Source: Sabellastarte sp. h YS-2021 (taxonomy: Eukaryota > Annelida > Polychaeta > Sabellida > Sabellidae). From it: DNA of 64,000 bases. The translations under genes and the position numbers were made by a program. The stretch's first letter is position 1. Each line of letters begins with the position of its first letter. The stretch lies in contig OZ024935.1 of assembly GCA_964017235.1 (NCBI GenBank), positions 30,235,596-30,299,595 on the forward strand. Reading direction: 5' to 3'. Below, piece by piece: positions 49,101-57,026 of this stretch. The notes beneath the pieces are model-generated. The model saw only the letters and a program-made list of their open reading frames with translations. It was not told where the DNA came from and did no database searches.

Positions 49101-52100
49101 TTTTTTCCTGTTGGTGTAGTATTGGTCCAATAATGGATATATAGCCCAGGGAACATACAACTTTATCTTCAGAAATGTTTTAAGATGGTGTAAATTGAGT
49201 CTTCACCAAGTGTATTGTCTTCAAATGAGAAACGCCTACTTGGATGTTAATTTTTGATACAGTTTGTCCAACTGGAATCTCTCAGCTACTTCTATTTATA
49301 TTGGATATGTTGTTTATCGATATTGACGATATTTTTTGTTTTATGACATTGTTGCCGATATCAGTGTCTAAAGATGTATATCAATATCGGCATTTTAAAA
49401 AAAAAGTATAAACTTGCACTGCATATCTTTGAAATAAAGAATAAAGCTGAATAAATTGTACCAGAGTTGCTTCTAGGATGCGTTTTCCGCGGGATCGCGC
49501 ATTAATTCGCCTACAAACGCGGATTTTCTTGGAGTCTGCGGTAACCAAATTATATGAGAACGCGTAGTACACAAGGTGATGCGGGAAATATATGAAGCGA
49601 AAAGACGAGAGATCTAGAAAATCGAAACACTGCACGGATCGAGAGTTTGTCGAGGTTTTGATTTTTCCGTCAAAACTTTCTTCGAATAATGCCTGTAGAC
49701 GATTGTGGTTTTGTGATCGTTTACAAACTCAAATATATTATGAGGTACAGACAGTATTTGGACATATCATACCCAAAAATATAAAATTAAGCTGAAAGTG
49801 GATGATTATATAAAAAATGGCTGCAAGAAAAACGAAACTTACAGTAGACTGGATTGTTACCACAACAGGCCATGGCAGTGAAGCCGGTGCTGACCCTACG
49901 GGCGTACGTATCTGTCGGAATTCCCTAGAAAAATATTTTACTGGATCAAAATTCACTGACAACTCATTAATATTAATGAGGTCACAGATTTTCGTGGTGG
50001 TTTTAATTCTTAATATTTTCTGATTTAAGATCAAATACTAGATGGACGGACAGATGGACTACAGAGCTCATGTATGCGTAAAAAATATTTGACGATTCCA
50101 TTGGATTTTTTAGCAATATTTTACTTGAAGAATTTGTGGACTACTCATTACTATTCATGAGGTCATGGTATTCTGTGGGGTTTTCCAACATATTTGTATG
50201 AATTGATGGTGTAATGACTGAATTTGTGATGCCATGACTTCAGATGAAAACTTAAAACCATAATGCCGTGACAGGAGCCACTTTGATGTAAATAACCATT
50301 TTCAGTATTTTTTTTTAAAATTCTATCACTAGCCTTGAAGTTTATTTTTATTGGACAATAGAAATTGACCACTAATTAATAGAAGTCGATCCACTGTTAA
50401 AAATGTCCAAATAAACTGAAAATGTATTTTTTATTAGTTTAAACTTATAAAGTCGTCCCCCAGAATTTTTAGCCCCTCCCCCACATCTTGTGTAGTGGTG
50501 GGGGATCGCCCCCAGTTTTTGAAATTCCTAGAATCAACACTGTTGTACACTTTATCTCATGTTTTTTGTAGTTTTCAATATGTTTTTGATGAAATCTGTC
50601 ATGTTTTGTTTTGGTAAATTTCACTTCCTATTAGCGGTTGGCAATATGCCAGCATAAAGTGTTTTCAGTATCCCAGATTTTGACTATTTAGTAGACACCC
50701 TGATATGAAATATTTTCAGTTGTGAACTTTCCAAGCACCCATGTATTTAATTTGGTTGCTTATTTTAATTCTCAAATTATTGGGGGGGGGGTTGGCACTC
50801 GTGTATAAAGTGTGGTTCCTTAACAGTACTTTGATTCTCATATTATTGATTTTCCTTGTTTTTTAATGATTTTTTCCGACAACTTATTATGAGTTGTGGA
50901 ATTCTTTTCTGACAACAATAATGTCGATATATTCTCCATCCCCTCACCTACCTATTGTTGCGTGACTTAATGCAATGTTAAACTATAACCTATCACTGTA
51001 CACACTAGTACCAAAGAGAATGATAAAAAAGTCAATAATATATCCTTGTTTTTCTTTATGTCCACAGTTTGCACCCGGGTGATCTGTACCCATTCACAAG
51101 AAAGCCTCTCTTTGTGATAGTAGACAGCGACAATAGTTCGGCATTCCAGGTAATGTACTCGCCTAACTCTAAGTTATCCAACCTACAGTTTTACAGTCTC
51201 ATTTACATTCTCCCAAATTTATATTTTACTACAGTTTTATAATAAGATACTTTTTTCCATTTTCTGAGCTTTATTACCCAATCACATTGATTCTATACTC
51301 TTCCAGCATATCAGGACAGTAGGGGATGTAATGTAGGACACTTTTAAAATGTTGGACTTCTAACAACTGGTTCTCTGCTTATATTCAGTTTACACTGGTT
51401 TTAGGTAAACAGAGTCTCCTGTGGGACATGTATTAATAAATATTTTAAATTTTAAAACCTTTAAAAGCTGTATATTGTTTTCACCCATGGTATCTGGTTT
51501 GGTGTGCAGGTGGCGGGAAATATCTTGTCTGGACTGTATCTCAGAAACTTTAAGGTGTAAGAAGTTCATCCTTGGTGGGGATGTTGGTTAGGAGGTGGAG
51601 GTCTGTAGCCTCCTTAATTTGACCTTTGACCCTACTGTATTGACTCCAATCTACAAAATGTTGTCAGGGCTATTGTGTCGGAAACCATAAGGTACAGGAT
51701 GTGATATTTGTTCATGACATTGGTTTACGAGTGTAGCTGTGCAGCATCATGGTTTGACCTTGATTAGGTCTTTGACTGTACCATAGTGATCTTAACCTTT
51801 AATATCAAGTTCATGCTATATCTCGGCAACTGTAATATGTAGAAAGTTGATGCTTATTGGTTTTATGGGACGGTGTACTGATTCATTGTGTGACCTTGAT
51901 TTGACCTTGATTTTTAAAAGCTTGTCCAGGCAATATCTTGGACACCATAAAGTGTAGAAAGTTAATACTTGAGAGGTATATTGGTTTGGTATAGGTGTGC
52001 ATGTCATGGTGTGTTCTTGATGTGACCTTTGACCTTAGCTCTGCTAGATTGTTTTCTGCTGCTACATTTGTAACATATTTCTCCTATGACAAAAGTATAT

Positions 52101-55100
52101 GGACTGTTGCAACTGATTATTATTTTTACCTAATTTTGCTAACTTCATTTAATAAATAGATCATTTAATAAATGTACAGCTTCATAACTATTACCGGTAC
52201 TGTATATTTTTTCTGTGAAATTGTCTTGTTTTGATATTTTGTATTAAGTTTTATCTCTCATGCACCATTGTATAACTTACACTATTTGTTCTGAAAGACT
52301 CCTTATCTTGGTACTTTTTCACCTCTTCTCATGTCTTTTCCCAAGTCTCTGATGCTATTTTTATGAGTTCTTTATATATTTTACAATAACAATGGGAATA
52401 ACTCAAGAATCCTGACAAATATTACATGTGCTATACTGGGAAAATGCATTCACCTCATAATCATGCACAGGTGTGGGATACCTCTTGATAATAATAAGGT
52501 TAAAACTACTATTCTTGGTCAATGTAGGTTAATACACAATTTTTTTTATACAATGTTACATGTGTAATCATTTTATTTCTTGTGTACGTTTTTGTCAGAG
52601 TATCAGTGTACAAGTGGTTGCAGCTTGTCACACATGACATGTTTAAGTCATTATTATTTCACTGTAAGTGGCTACAATCAAATGTATACCATGTATTTCT
52701 CCACAGCACTGGACAAATCTGTTTGGTCAGCCACTGGTGTGTTTATTGTCACCAGAGGGGATTCCACAAACCTTACAAGGTGAGTTTAATTTTGGAGTTT
52801 ATATTAAGCCCAGTCTGTTTATTTTGGCCTACTAATTGGCTATTTCAATAGCTTAAGTTGGTAATGGACTAATATCAATCCATTTGAATTCAAAAACAAA
52901 CTGAGCACTTCTGGAAAAAAAAAATGTCAGTCTTTATCTCTGAAAAGAGCTGTTCATTTAATATACCGTAGATTTAGTATAATTACAACTGCTTTGGTCA
53001 GTAGTTGTCATAAGTAAAAATAACCTCTGTGTTCCAACATTTTTAGTGTAATAAAGATAGATTATAAGAACTTTCAGTTTCAGAGAAAACAAGCCAGATC
53101 TAAAACCTAATTTGTTGAACCAAGCGTGACTTTTCAATAGAAATAAGAAGGTTGTAGAATCTGAGGTTCCATTACCCGAAATGTCAAACATTAAACAGAA
53201 GTGGCATGATAGTGTCACAATGTTACTCTGTATAGGATTGATAATTCAAAGACAGGACTCCCCTAGATGAACTATATTATTCACAGTTTGCAATTTTGAC
53301 GTAAACCAAATTCTCTGTGGACTGAACCTATTATAAATCATCGTTTGTATAATCCACTTTTTTCTCCACAGTTCAGTATCACTTGTCTGACCACATAGAG
53401 GACTTGGGTTTGATTGCTAGTACGGGTACATAGTGGCTTGTATGACCTCTTAAACTAGTGGTCCACTGTCATTGGGTGGAATATCAGTCTCCATAACTTT
53501 GGCTGTACTTGTACAGTCAGGACAGATAAAACTGTGCCGATGAGTCCTACATGAAAAATCATATTGCCTTGAGTATAAATAGCATACCATATCATATGGA
53601 ATGGACAGCCAGTTAACTTTGTTTATACAACTGAGGTTACCTATAACATAGTTTATGGGACTTTGTTCATATGGCAAATGTATGTGTCACGGGTTCTCAT
53701 ATAACAGAATTAACCAGTATTTTTCCACACAGATCAGCATCAGAAGGGCAGCCTGTTCACCCTGTTCCTCCATTCCCCGTTGATGGCATTCTGTCACATC
53801 TGTGGTATTGTGGACATCCCAGTGTCTCTGTGGGACAAGTGCCAGGCACAGGTTGACAAGGTCATTGCAGAGGCCAGTAAGCTCTTCTCAAGGTCAAGGT
53901 CACTTGGTAAGTGTGGTGGTTTTGTAAAGGTTTATGTAATGGTCCCTGATTCACAGTGGAATAACGAGATAGATGTAATGTTGATACTTGATACACAGCT
54001 GTGTAATGAGAAAGACTTAAATAGTTGATAGAAAATGTGATGCAAGCATTATCCTCGATGGACGGGTTTTCGATATGCCAACGTACACGGACAAATGAGG
54101 AGTATCAAAACAAACGCAAACCAAAGTTTCAAACAAAATTAAATTGCCAAAGTCACTGGTTCAATCTGACTGCATGGTCATTCAAAAATATTACGAAAAC
54201 ATCATCCCAAAACGAGAGTGTAAGCTTTAAGTTTAAATGATAGAAAATGCGAATATATCGAAAACCCGTACTTTGGCTATAAGTCTATCATATAATAAGG
54301 CTGTGAATTTGTGAACACCACAAAAGGTGGTGATCAAATACATTCCAAAATGAATGATTATATTTTGGCTACAAAAAGTACAACAGGCTAACTGAACATT
54401 AATAAAAGTCTATGACGTCTGTAAGTTAATCATCTACCCACTACTGTTCATCAGGATTGGTTTTTTTTTACCTATAGTTTATGTGACTTGTCGTAGTGTT
54501 GGCCACATCACAGTGTCTGAAATGTATTGTCCCCTGATGTATCTTTACATACAGACTTGGGTAAAAATGCAGTGTTACAATGTGCAAACTGTCAGCACTC
54601 TGACAAAATTTCCCTTCATCTAAGTGTGTTAAATTGTATAACTTATAATCACCTGTCGTAGAAATTTGAAGTCCCTGCTTTGCCGCCCATCACATCCATT
54701 GGTTTAAAACAGTATCCTTAATTATTGCAATCATTTCCTGTATGTTTTGTTATTCAGAATCTCATATTTCTTATGTTACCTCACGTTCCACTTATCAGAC
54801 CACTTTTTCATGCAGTTCAGTGGTAATGACCCTGTGTATGAATTTTACTGTCCAGATTTGTATTCTTACATGGCCTCACTCCTCACTTCTGTGCCAGTTC
54901 TTTTCAGCCAACTGTTTACGGTTCATATCTGAACTTATACTGTGTATGTGTCTGTGATTTCAGCCCACTGTTTAGGCTTTGTATCTGAACTTATTCTGTG
55001 AGTGTATCTGTGTTTTCAGATCACTGTTTCATGCAGTTCTATGGCGATGACTTCCTGCGTGTTTTGCTGTTGAGATTTGTATTCTGTTACGTGGTGCTCC

Positions 55101-56163
55101 GTCTTCACAGGGGATTCAAGGTAATCTAATCAAATTACCTGTTTAATAGCACTCAATCTATATGCTAACACTTTCCAAGATACACAAAGTTAAATATTAT
55201 TGTTTCAAAATTATTTCTAATTCACACTAGCAAAGCTTACGACAGGTAGAGTGAAACTATCATTGTTTCGTAATTATGTAGATTCAAATAATCTAAATTG
55301 ATCACGTAGCATAAGCAGCACTTATTGCACTTTGTACTTGCAAATTCAAAGAAAATGAAAAAAAAAAAACAAGAAACAAAACAACAGTTTTATTCTGTAA
55401 CTTATTGAAATGACCTGTAGACTGTTGGTAGTTAAGTCTAATGAAGTAAAACAGAAAGATTCCTCAACTAGTTAACTGCCTGTTTACACCAAATGTATCA
55501 TTATACAATGTCAGTCAGTTTTGACATTAGTTCATTTATCTCTGATCAAATTTAACCTCAATGTTTAAGAAAAACACATTAGTTGCCGTTGCCAATTCAT
55601 CACAGATGAAACTAAAGCATTTAGCGAGTGCAAACCTCTGCCAAGGCCCAACACCCCTTTATTGCTTTTGAGTACAGTGATAAAAAATTCTTTTTAAAAA
55701 TTGTGGTTTAAGAATTGGTTATGGATCATTACTATAATGAAGCCAGTTCTGAATTAGACCATGAGCCACCTACTGTGAAAATTTGAGTTTAATCCATGCT
55801 CCAGTAACTTTTCTGTAATCTTGCTAATATACAAACAGAATCCCTGGTGATGGTATTAAACCACTCATGAATATACAATTACTTCTCAGGATTTCTGAAA
55901 CACATCATGCATGTTTCGAATTATTTTACACATGTGGTGTTTTTCCGGATATAAGGCGTTCCTAGGCTCTTTGGTTATCTACAACATGGTAATTCATTTT
56001 TACTTTGTTTCCATTCTAGGGTCCTTCCTACTACCCGATGTCGTATCCCACAATTCCTAAAGAGGAAATACTTGAGCAGCCGTCTTTGCATAAACTCGTG
56101 TTGGAACTCTCACTCATCTTAGAAACGAGAGGACTCTTTCACGAACCCGGAGAAATGGATTAG
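13025..56163 (+). CDS. scai: SCAI, suppressor of cancer cell invasion (14 visible coding exons; 5' exon(s) missing)
   Basis: Fourteen segments with canonical AG/GT borders join into 1,603 nt, the first base completing a codon begun in an unseen upstream exon. The remainder is 533 codons plus TAG with no frame conflict. Peptides such as LKRWQIGEIASK, VKKLRYYARYIVV, VKFSELTLDMFRMLQTLE, NPHKYLLYKPTFSQLYTFLA, LHPGDLYPFTRKPLF and NLFGQPLVCLLSP identify SCAI (DUF3550/UPF0682 family). Known roles of the family come from vertebrate work: a nuclear cofactor that binds MRTF and represses SRF-driven transcription, and a 53BP1 partner in double-strand-break repair. Vertebrate SCAI is about 600 residues, so the N-terminal part is missing here. 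I found no convincing exon ending in the needed phase between 1 and 13024. Introns range from 253 bp to 20.9 kb and are full of repeats. The conserved, uninterrupted frame argues for a functional gene. Confidence 0.95.
15124..15170. repeat. Perfect 16-bp inverted repeat with 15-nt loop
   Basis: ATAAAGGCTTGTCTGA (15124-15139) and TCAGACAAGCCTTTAT (15155-15170) are exact inverse complements. In an intronic transcript they would form a stable hairpin. No relation to a known RNA gene is seen. Confidence 0.7.
15391..15560 (+). repeat. Dispersed repeat family C, degenerate copy
   Basis: AACAGGAGCACTTAGAGAGTG followed by CATCAAGGC resembles the start of the copy at 32661-32875 (GAACAAGAGCACTCAGAGAG...CCGCCAAGG). 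Later parts (CACTGGATCCAGA) also fit loosely. Confidence 0.45.
17925..18240 (+). repeat. Dispersed repeat family B, second copy
   Basis: Inverse complement of 5620-5960, matching over several hundred bases with roughly regular substitutions. Non-coding. Confidence 0.65.
19615..19981 (+). mobile_element. hAT-like MITE with perfect 8-bp target duplication
   Basis: TAGGGCTGGGATGGG at the left and TTCACAGCCCTA at the right, flanked by CTTCTAAC at 19607-19614 and 19982-19989. The 8-bp duplication and TAGGGCTG ends point to the hAT superfamily. It is an inverted relative of 4464-4836. No transposase. Confidence 0.85.
20991..21541 (+). mobile_element. hAT-like MITE, second subtype, with 8-bp target duplication
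   Basis: Ends TAGGGCTGCAAC and TTGCAGCCCTA, with GTGTTAAT at 20983-20990 and 21542-21549. Terminal bases match the 19615 element, but the interior is largely different (AT-rich) except for terminal-proximal CGAGTCTGAGTCGG-like and CTCGAGG blocks. Confidence 0.85.
22978..22991. repeat. Poly-G run (14 G)
   Basis: Homopolymer read directly. Its length may be inexact in assemblies. Confidence 0.8.
23921..23998 (+). repeat. Two-copy ~38-bp tandem duplication
   Basis: AACTTGGGTGTCTATCCCAA followed by TAGCTA occurs twice in succession, each preceded by AAATGGTGA. Confidence 0.8.
25870..26960 (+). repeat. Seven-copy ~156-bp satellite-like tandem array
   Basis: Units start with (C)TAAACCCCTGCAC at about 25881, 26036, 26192, 26348, 26504, 26662 and 26819. 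Each carries TTTTCACCAAATTTTCAGGG, a GATCTAGAGCTGATTAGGTT segment, the near-palindrome GTTGCCA(C/T)GGCAAC, and AAGATTTTCGGGTCTTAAAG. Copies 2 and 4 share one variant (GATGATCTAGAGTTG, GAGGAATCCAGTAACAAATG) and copies 3 and 5 another, so the array has a dimeric ~312-bp higher order. Short frames through it are repeat artefacts. Confidence 0.92.
27935..28240 (+). repeat. Dispersed repeat family A, copy 2
   Basis: Shares AATATAAAGTAAAAATGTGA, TTTTTGTCGTTTTGATGAAG, AGAAAGCCTC and CTTTGCGGATTTCG...ACGAAATGAAAT with the copies at 3084 and 45400. Confidence 0.6.
28375..28435. repeat. Degenerate fragment of the GTCGAC-palindrome family
   Basis: TTGACAGAACTTCAAATGTG, then ACAGAATTTCAAATTGTGTC and AACAGAAC, resembles the repeat unit found at 30750-30930. 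Confidence 0.5.
30613..30639. repeat. Poly-C tract followed by poly-A
   Basis: Two C runs interrupted by single A residues, then about 15 A. An opposite-strand frame rich in glycine here is an artefact of this tract. Confidence 0.8.
30750..31771. mobile_element. 1.02-kb element with subterminal arrays of TTCTGTCGACAGAA palindromes
   Basis: Termini TGTCGTGACAGAACTTAAAA and its inverse TTTTAAGTTCTGTCACGACA are next to TA on each side, as for a Tc1/mariner-style TA duplication. Inside the left end (30751-30936) and right end (31618-31770) are several head-to-tail and inverted copies of ~23 bp units built around TTCTGTCGACAGAA, spaced by TTTTAAA-type sequence. The ~680-bp middle is AT-rich with no transposase-like frame. 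It is a non-autonomous element of unknown family. Confidence 0.8.
32661..32875 (+). repeat. Dispersed repeat family C (possible LINE 3' tail or SINE)
   Basis: GAACAAGAGCACTCAGAGAG ... CCTCCGCCAAGG ... GTAATCCTGTTAACAAATAA ACAGACAG. The ending resembles tails seen on RTE-type retroposons, but no coding remnant is present. Related segments lie at 15391 and 55605. Confidence 0.55.
34022..34108 (+). CDS. scai: SCAI exon
   Basis: Acceptor TTTGCAG/A, donor TACTA/GTGAGT. Encodes QVLDGKYGLKRWQIGEIASK and KIGQLYYHYY. Phases match the flanking exons. Confidence 0.95.
34518..36010 (+). mobile_element. Element D, copy 1, interrupted by a MITE
   Basis: Ends GTGTTGCTTCTAGG and CCTAGAATCAACAC, inverted repeats with one mismatch. 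Same sequence as 49464-50540, including CGCGGGATCGC, GATGCGGGAAATATATGAAG, ATGGC.GCAAGAAAAACGAAA and GTGGTGGGGGATCGCCCCCA. In this copy the frame starting MKRKDERSRK stops at once (TAG), while copy 2 continues. Superfamily unknown. Confidence 0.8.
35500..35799. mobile_element. MITE nested in element D copy 1
   Basis: Inverted ends CCTACCAGTGAACGCCCACC (35500-) and GGTGGGTGTTCAATGGTAGG (-35799), two mismatches. The corresponding position in copy 2 near 50365 lacks the insert. A partial direct copy of the end (CTACCAGTGAACGCC) lies just outside at about 35483. Confidence 0.75.
36360..36590 (+). repeat. tRNA-derived SINE
   Basis: A-box-like TGGCCTAGTTG at the head, CACCTCTGAGGT, a degraded B-box region (CTGTTTAAACCCAG), and a tail CAACGTTAAAACCCAAATAA. 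The same head occurs at 46435, 46750 and 63969. Confidence 0.7.
37451..37549 (+). CDS. scai: SCAI exon
   Basis: Acceptor TTTTTTCAG/T, donor GAGAG/GTAAGG. Encodes LRTSETNYLNESFAFYSAIR and GYYSKANKEE. Confidence 0.96.
37550..39208 (+). other. scai: SCAI intron with one SINE
   Basis: AT-rich; only the SINE at 38765-38935 was recognised. A 69-codon frame at 38099-38308 has no supporting motif. Confidence 0.6.
38765..38935 (+). repeat. tRNA-derived SINE with a good B box
   Basis: TGGCTCATTGTTTAACAAG head and GGGTTCAAGCCCAG, a good match to the RNA polymerase III B box GGTTCRANNCC. Its 3' part differs from the 36360 SINE, and no intact tRNA fold is claimed. Confidence 0.65.
39209..39305 (+). CDS. 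scai: SCAI exon
   Basis: Acceptor TTCTTCAG/G, donor GTCAGG/GTGAGT. Encodes PDLMVKKLRYYARYIVVCLL and KKMKLVRDLVR; ends in phase 0. Confidence 0.96.
39529..39640 (+). repeat. Dispersed repeat family E
   Basis: GTGACCTTTGACCTTGGCTC followed by TGTTTTCTGCTGC and GCAACTGATTATTAT matches 52015-52120. The continuation (ACCTAATT..., AATAAAT.TTACAGC.T.ATAAC) is found here only about 600 bp later, so this copy is split. Confidence 0.6.
40850..41050. mobile_element. ~200-bp MITE
   Basis: CAGGCCAAATTAAAATCCAG at the left and CTGGATTTTAATTGGGCCAG at the right are inverted repeats with one or two mismatches. A one-ended relative is at about 28306 (AGGTCAAATTAAAATCCAGG). Confidence 0.7.
41452..41550 (+). 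CDS. scai: SCAI exon
   Basis: Acceptor ATTTACAG/G, donor ATAGAG/GTAATC. Encodes ELSKQIDDYTATYEPEDQLE and WSLVLGEIKAFIE; 33 codons, phase 0 at both ends. Confidence 0.95.
42951..45032. mobile_element. piggyBac-like element, non-autonomous, flanked by TTAA
   Basis: TTAACCCTTTCACCACCATG at the left and GTAGCGAAAGGGTTAA at the right: TTAA target duplications (42951-42954, 45029-45032) with CCCTTTC(A/G)C(C/T)AC inverted ends, the piggyBac hallmark. ATG at 43269 starts a 27-codon acidic frame (MATFSASQARDLVLNSDSE...) that could be a decapitated transposase N-terminus. Nothing of the catalytic region remains. Most of its length is a second, nested element. Confidence 0.75.
43506..44961. mobile_element. 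1.46-kb element with subterminal arrays of GGGAATACGCGTATTCCC palindromes
   Basis: Inverted ends TATGTTACAGTGAATATGTG / CACATATTCACTGTAACATA flanked by TA. Next to each end is an array of 4-5 palindromes centred on ACGCGT (43532-43672 and 44826-44937), separated by AAAATTT or short spacers. The ~1.15-kb middle is AT-rich with the string AGCTAAAGTAAACAACTAA occurring twice, and has no transposase frame. Inserted inside the piggyBac-like element. Confidence 0.82.
45400..45690 (+). repeat. Dispersed repeat family A, copy 3
   Basis: ATATGGTGAAAATTAACTGT, AATATAAAGTAAAAACATGT and CTGAAATGAAATGTGATATA match the other copies. Confidence 0.6.
46244..46396 (+). CDS. scai: SCAI exon
   Basis: Acceptor TTTTGTAG/G, donor GAACAA/GTGAGT. 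51 codons in phase 0, encoding ADNIVNVVDVDSSTIVLSHR and LQEILIVGNCHEQ. Confidence 0.95.
46397..47009 (+). other. scai: SCAI intron with two SINE-like heads
   Basis: SINE-like sequences at about 46435-46620 (CACCTCTGAGGTCATGAGTT) and 46750-46830 (GCCTCTGAGGTTTCGGGTTA). No other feature. Confidence 0.5.
47010..47132 (+). CDS. scai: SCAI exon
   Basis: Acceptor TTCCACCAG/G, donor CCCTTT/GTGAGT. 41 codons: VKFSELTLDMFRMLQTLERE, then a less conserved QEELNNQIYDASPATGRMPF. Confidence 0.96.
47386..47563 (+). CDS. scai: SCAI exon
   Basis: Acceptor GTTTCCAG/G, donor GATGACA/GTAAGT. Encodes KRDNPHKYLLYKPTFSQLYT, ASGFKELPPTGVMLLYIS and ADGSLGNAKHTDD. Confidence 0.97.
47564..48725 (+). other. scai: SCAI intron
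   Basis: AT-rich, no repeat or RNA gene recognised. A minus-strand 116-codon frame (47995-48345) has no recognisable motif. Confidence 0.6.
48726..48822 (+). CDS. scai: SCAI exon
   Basis: Acceptor TTTTCAG/T, donor CACTG/GTAAGG. Encodes AYDFGGVVTNSRREPEQTNK and RPANLKEMH, ending in TG of a split Cys codon. Confidence 0.95.
48823..51067 (+). other. scai: SCAI intron containing element D copy 2
   Basis: Element D copy 2 occupies 49464-50540. The rest is AT-rich, with a G run at about 50783. Confidence 0.65.
49464..50540 (+). mobile_element. Element D, copy 2 (1.08 kb)
   Basis: Starts GAGTTGCTTCTAGG and ends CCTAGAATCAACAC. Carries two small + frames: 49592-49795 (MKRKDERSRKSKHCTDREFV...) and 49817-50023 (MAARKTKLTVDWIVTTTGHG...), the second beginning also preserved in copy 1 as MAARKTKLTV. 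Neither matches a family I know; they may be remnants of a captured exon or of a transposase. Confidence 0.78.
51068..51149 (+). CDS. scai: SCAI exon
   Basis: Acceptor TCCACAG/T, donor TTCCAG/GTAATG. Completes Cys, then LHPGDLYPFTRKPLFVIVDS and DNSSAFQ. Confidence 0.97.
51505..52050 (+). repeat. Diverged ~130-bp tandem repeat, about four copies
   Basis: Each unit has a TATCT(C/T)GG-A-A(C/A)-(A/C)TAA string, GTAGAAAGTT(A/G)AT or a variant, a TTGGTTT/TTGGTTA segment and TGTGACCTTGATTTGACCTT or a variant. Units start near 51515, 51665, 51815 and 51930. Confidence 0.65.
52015..52260 (+). repeat. Dispersed repeat family E, second copy
   Basis: Matches 39529-39640 and its displaced continuation at about 40210-40350. 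Confidence 0.55.
52707..52779 (+). CDS. scai: SCAI exon
   Basis: Acceptor CTCCACAG/C, donor TACAAG/GTGAGT. Encodes HWTNLFGQPLVCLLSPEGIP and QTLQ, ending with the first base of a split Asp codon. Confidence 0.96.
52780..53732 (+). other. scai: SCAI intron
   Basis: A possible degraded SINE at about 53385-53600 (GAGGACTTGGGTTTGATTGC). Nothing else recognised. Confidence 0.45.
53733..53906 (+). CDS. scai: SCAI exon
   Basis: Acceptor TCCACACAG/A, donor CACTTG/GTAAGT. Encodes HQKGSLFTLFLHSPLMAFCH, CGIVDIPVSLWDKCQ and KLFSRSRSL. Confidence 0.95.
54799..54900 (+). pseudogene. scai: Decayed duplicate of the next SCAI exon
   Basis: After a CAG at 54796-54798, the sequence reads in the exon's phase as DHFFMQFSGND, against DHCFMQFYGDD in the real exon at 55020. 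It also shares CCAGATTTGTATTCT-like sequence, then diverges with no good donor. Confidence 0.65.
54908..55019 (+). repeat. Two 56-bp tandem units, each ending in an acceptor-like CAG
   Basis: CCAACTGTTTACGGTTCATA and CCCACTGTTTAGGCTTTGTA start the units, which share ATCTGAACTTAT.CTGTG.(A)TGT.TCTGTG.TTTCAG. Both unit starts resemble the start of the true exon (ATCACTGTTTCATG). Confidence 0.75.
55020..55120 (+). CDS. scai: SCAI exon
   Basis: Acceptor TGTTTTCAG/A, donor TTCAAG/GTAATC. Encodes DHCFMQFYGDDFLRVLLLRF, then VFCYVVLRLHRGFK. Confidence 0.95.
55121..56019 (+). other. scai: Last SCAI intron
   Basis: Carries a family C repeat at 55605-55840 (GCGAGTGCAAACCTCTGCCA, ... CTTGCTAATATACAAACAGA). 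Otherwise AT-rich. Confidence 0.55.
56020..56163 (+). CDS. scai: SCAI terminal coding exon
   Basis: Acceptor CCATTCTAG/G; TAG stop at 56161-56163. Encodes GPSYYPMSYPTIPKEE, LHKLVLELSLILETRGLF and ends EPGEMD. Confidence 0.95.
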   Translation, partial: GPSYYPMSYPTIPKEEILEQPSLHKLVLELSLILETRGLFHEPGEMD

Positions 56164-56729
56164 AGAGGAGAGAATAGCAGTACAGATCAAAAACTTATGT
56201 GCACTAGAACTTCTATCATCTAAATATGTTTGTAAAATATATCTCTCTTTGGAAAACAGAAAAGTTGGTGAAGCTGGAACTTTCCTTGTTAATTCAGCAC
56301 AGTTTAAACATAAATTCCCCATTTGTGTTTGGTTTGTCTAATTTAGTGTTAGTTAATTGGATTAGATTATGCATTGGTACACGTACAGGTAACAACTTGA
56401 CTGCACTAAACCAGCCAATGAACAAACCTTTTATAATTTAAGAGGCAATAATACAATTTCTACATTAAATCATGCCTTCTTCATATTGGCAAATAGACAA
56501 TTGGCTTTTGGGTAACAGAAAAAATATTGTATCAGCAATGGTTGTCCTAATAATTTCTTAAAAGTCGAGTTTGTTATATACTTCCTGTTTGTGCCAGGTT
56601 AAGGTATGTGCTGAATTAGTAAGCAAAGTAGGAGTGTTAGTGTCAGCCAAAAAAATTGTTTTGTGGTAAAAATTTCAATATACCACTTGGAAGTGTTCAA
56701 ACCATGTATTTAAAATGTCTAAATTTGCA
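56164..56729 (+). other. SCAI 3' flank / 3'UTR up to DIRS element 2
   Basis: No AATAAA occurs before the DIRS insertion; the only near-signal is ATTAAA at about 56464. The true transcript end is not determined. Confidence 0.5.
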
Positions 56730-56919
56730 TTTTATTGCGTTAATACATCCTATCCAATGGACAATTGCTTTACCGGTCGGCGCGACCGGTCCCGCCAAAC
56801 GCCAGAAAAAGACGTCCTGTATATAATACCGGCAGGACCGGTCAGTAGTGTGCATTCGCTAGGTGGCGCATCATACTTGCTTCCTGTCCAGACAGAGTGA
56901 CGTCAGTTCATCTTTTTCG
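56730..56919 (+). repeat. Left inverted terminal repeat of DIRS element 2
   Basis: Inverse of 62622-62800. Contains GGTCGGCGCGACCGGTCCCG, CGCCAGAAAAAGACGTCC, TGACGTCA (56898-56905) and CATCTTTTTCGTTTGGCG-like sequence conserved with element 1. Confidence 0.88.
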
Positions 56920-57026
56920 TTTGGCGCGTAGTGTGCGGACGCGTTTTGAAATTGTCTCCAAGTTTTGAAGGAAGCGCGGCTTGTTCTACGAATTTATATG
57001 TATTTATTGTGTTCATACGTATCGCT

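Larger units (their letters stand above)
51150..52706 (+). other. scai: SCAI intron with an imperfect tandem array
   Basis: Holds the 51505-52050 array and the family E copy 52015-52260. Otherwise AT-rich. Confidence 0.65.
53907..55019 (+). other. scai: SCAI intron with duplicated exon remnants at its 3' end
   Basis: 53907-54790 has no recognised feature. 54796-55019 carries decayed duplicates of the following exon's 5' part and of its acceptor. Confidence 0.6.

Noticed and set aside
53733-54028. Extending the SCAI exon through 53906 as one long frame
   Set aside because: The similarity to SCAI stops at SRSRSL, where a GTAAGT donor lies; the remaining frame is intron.
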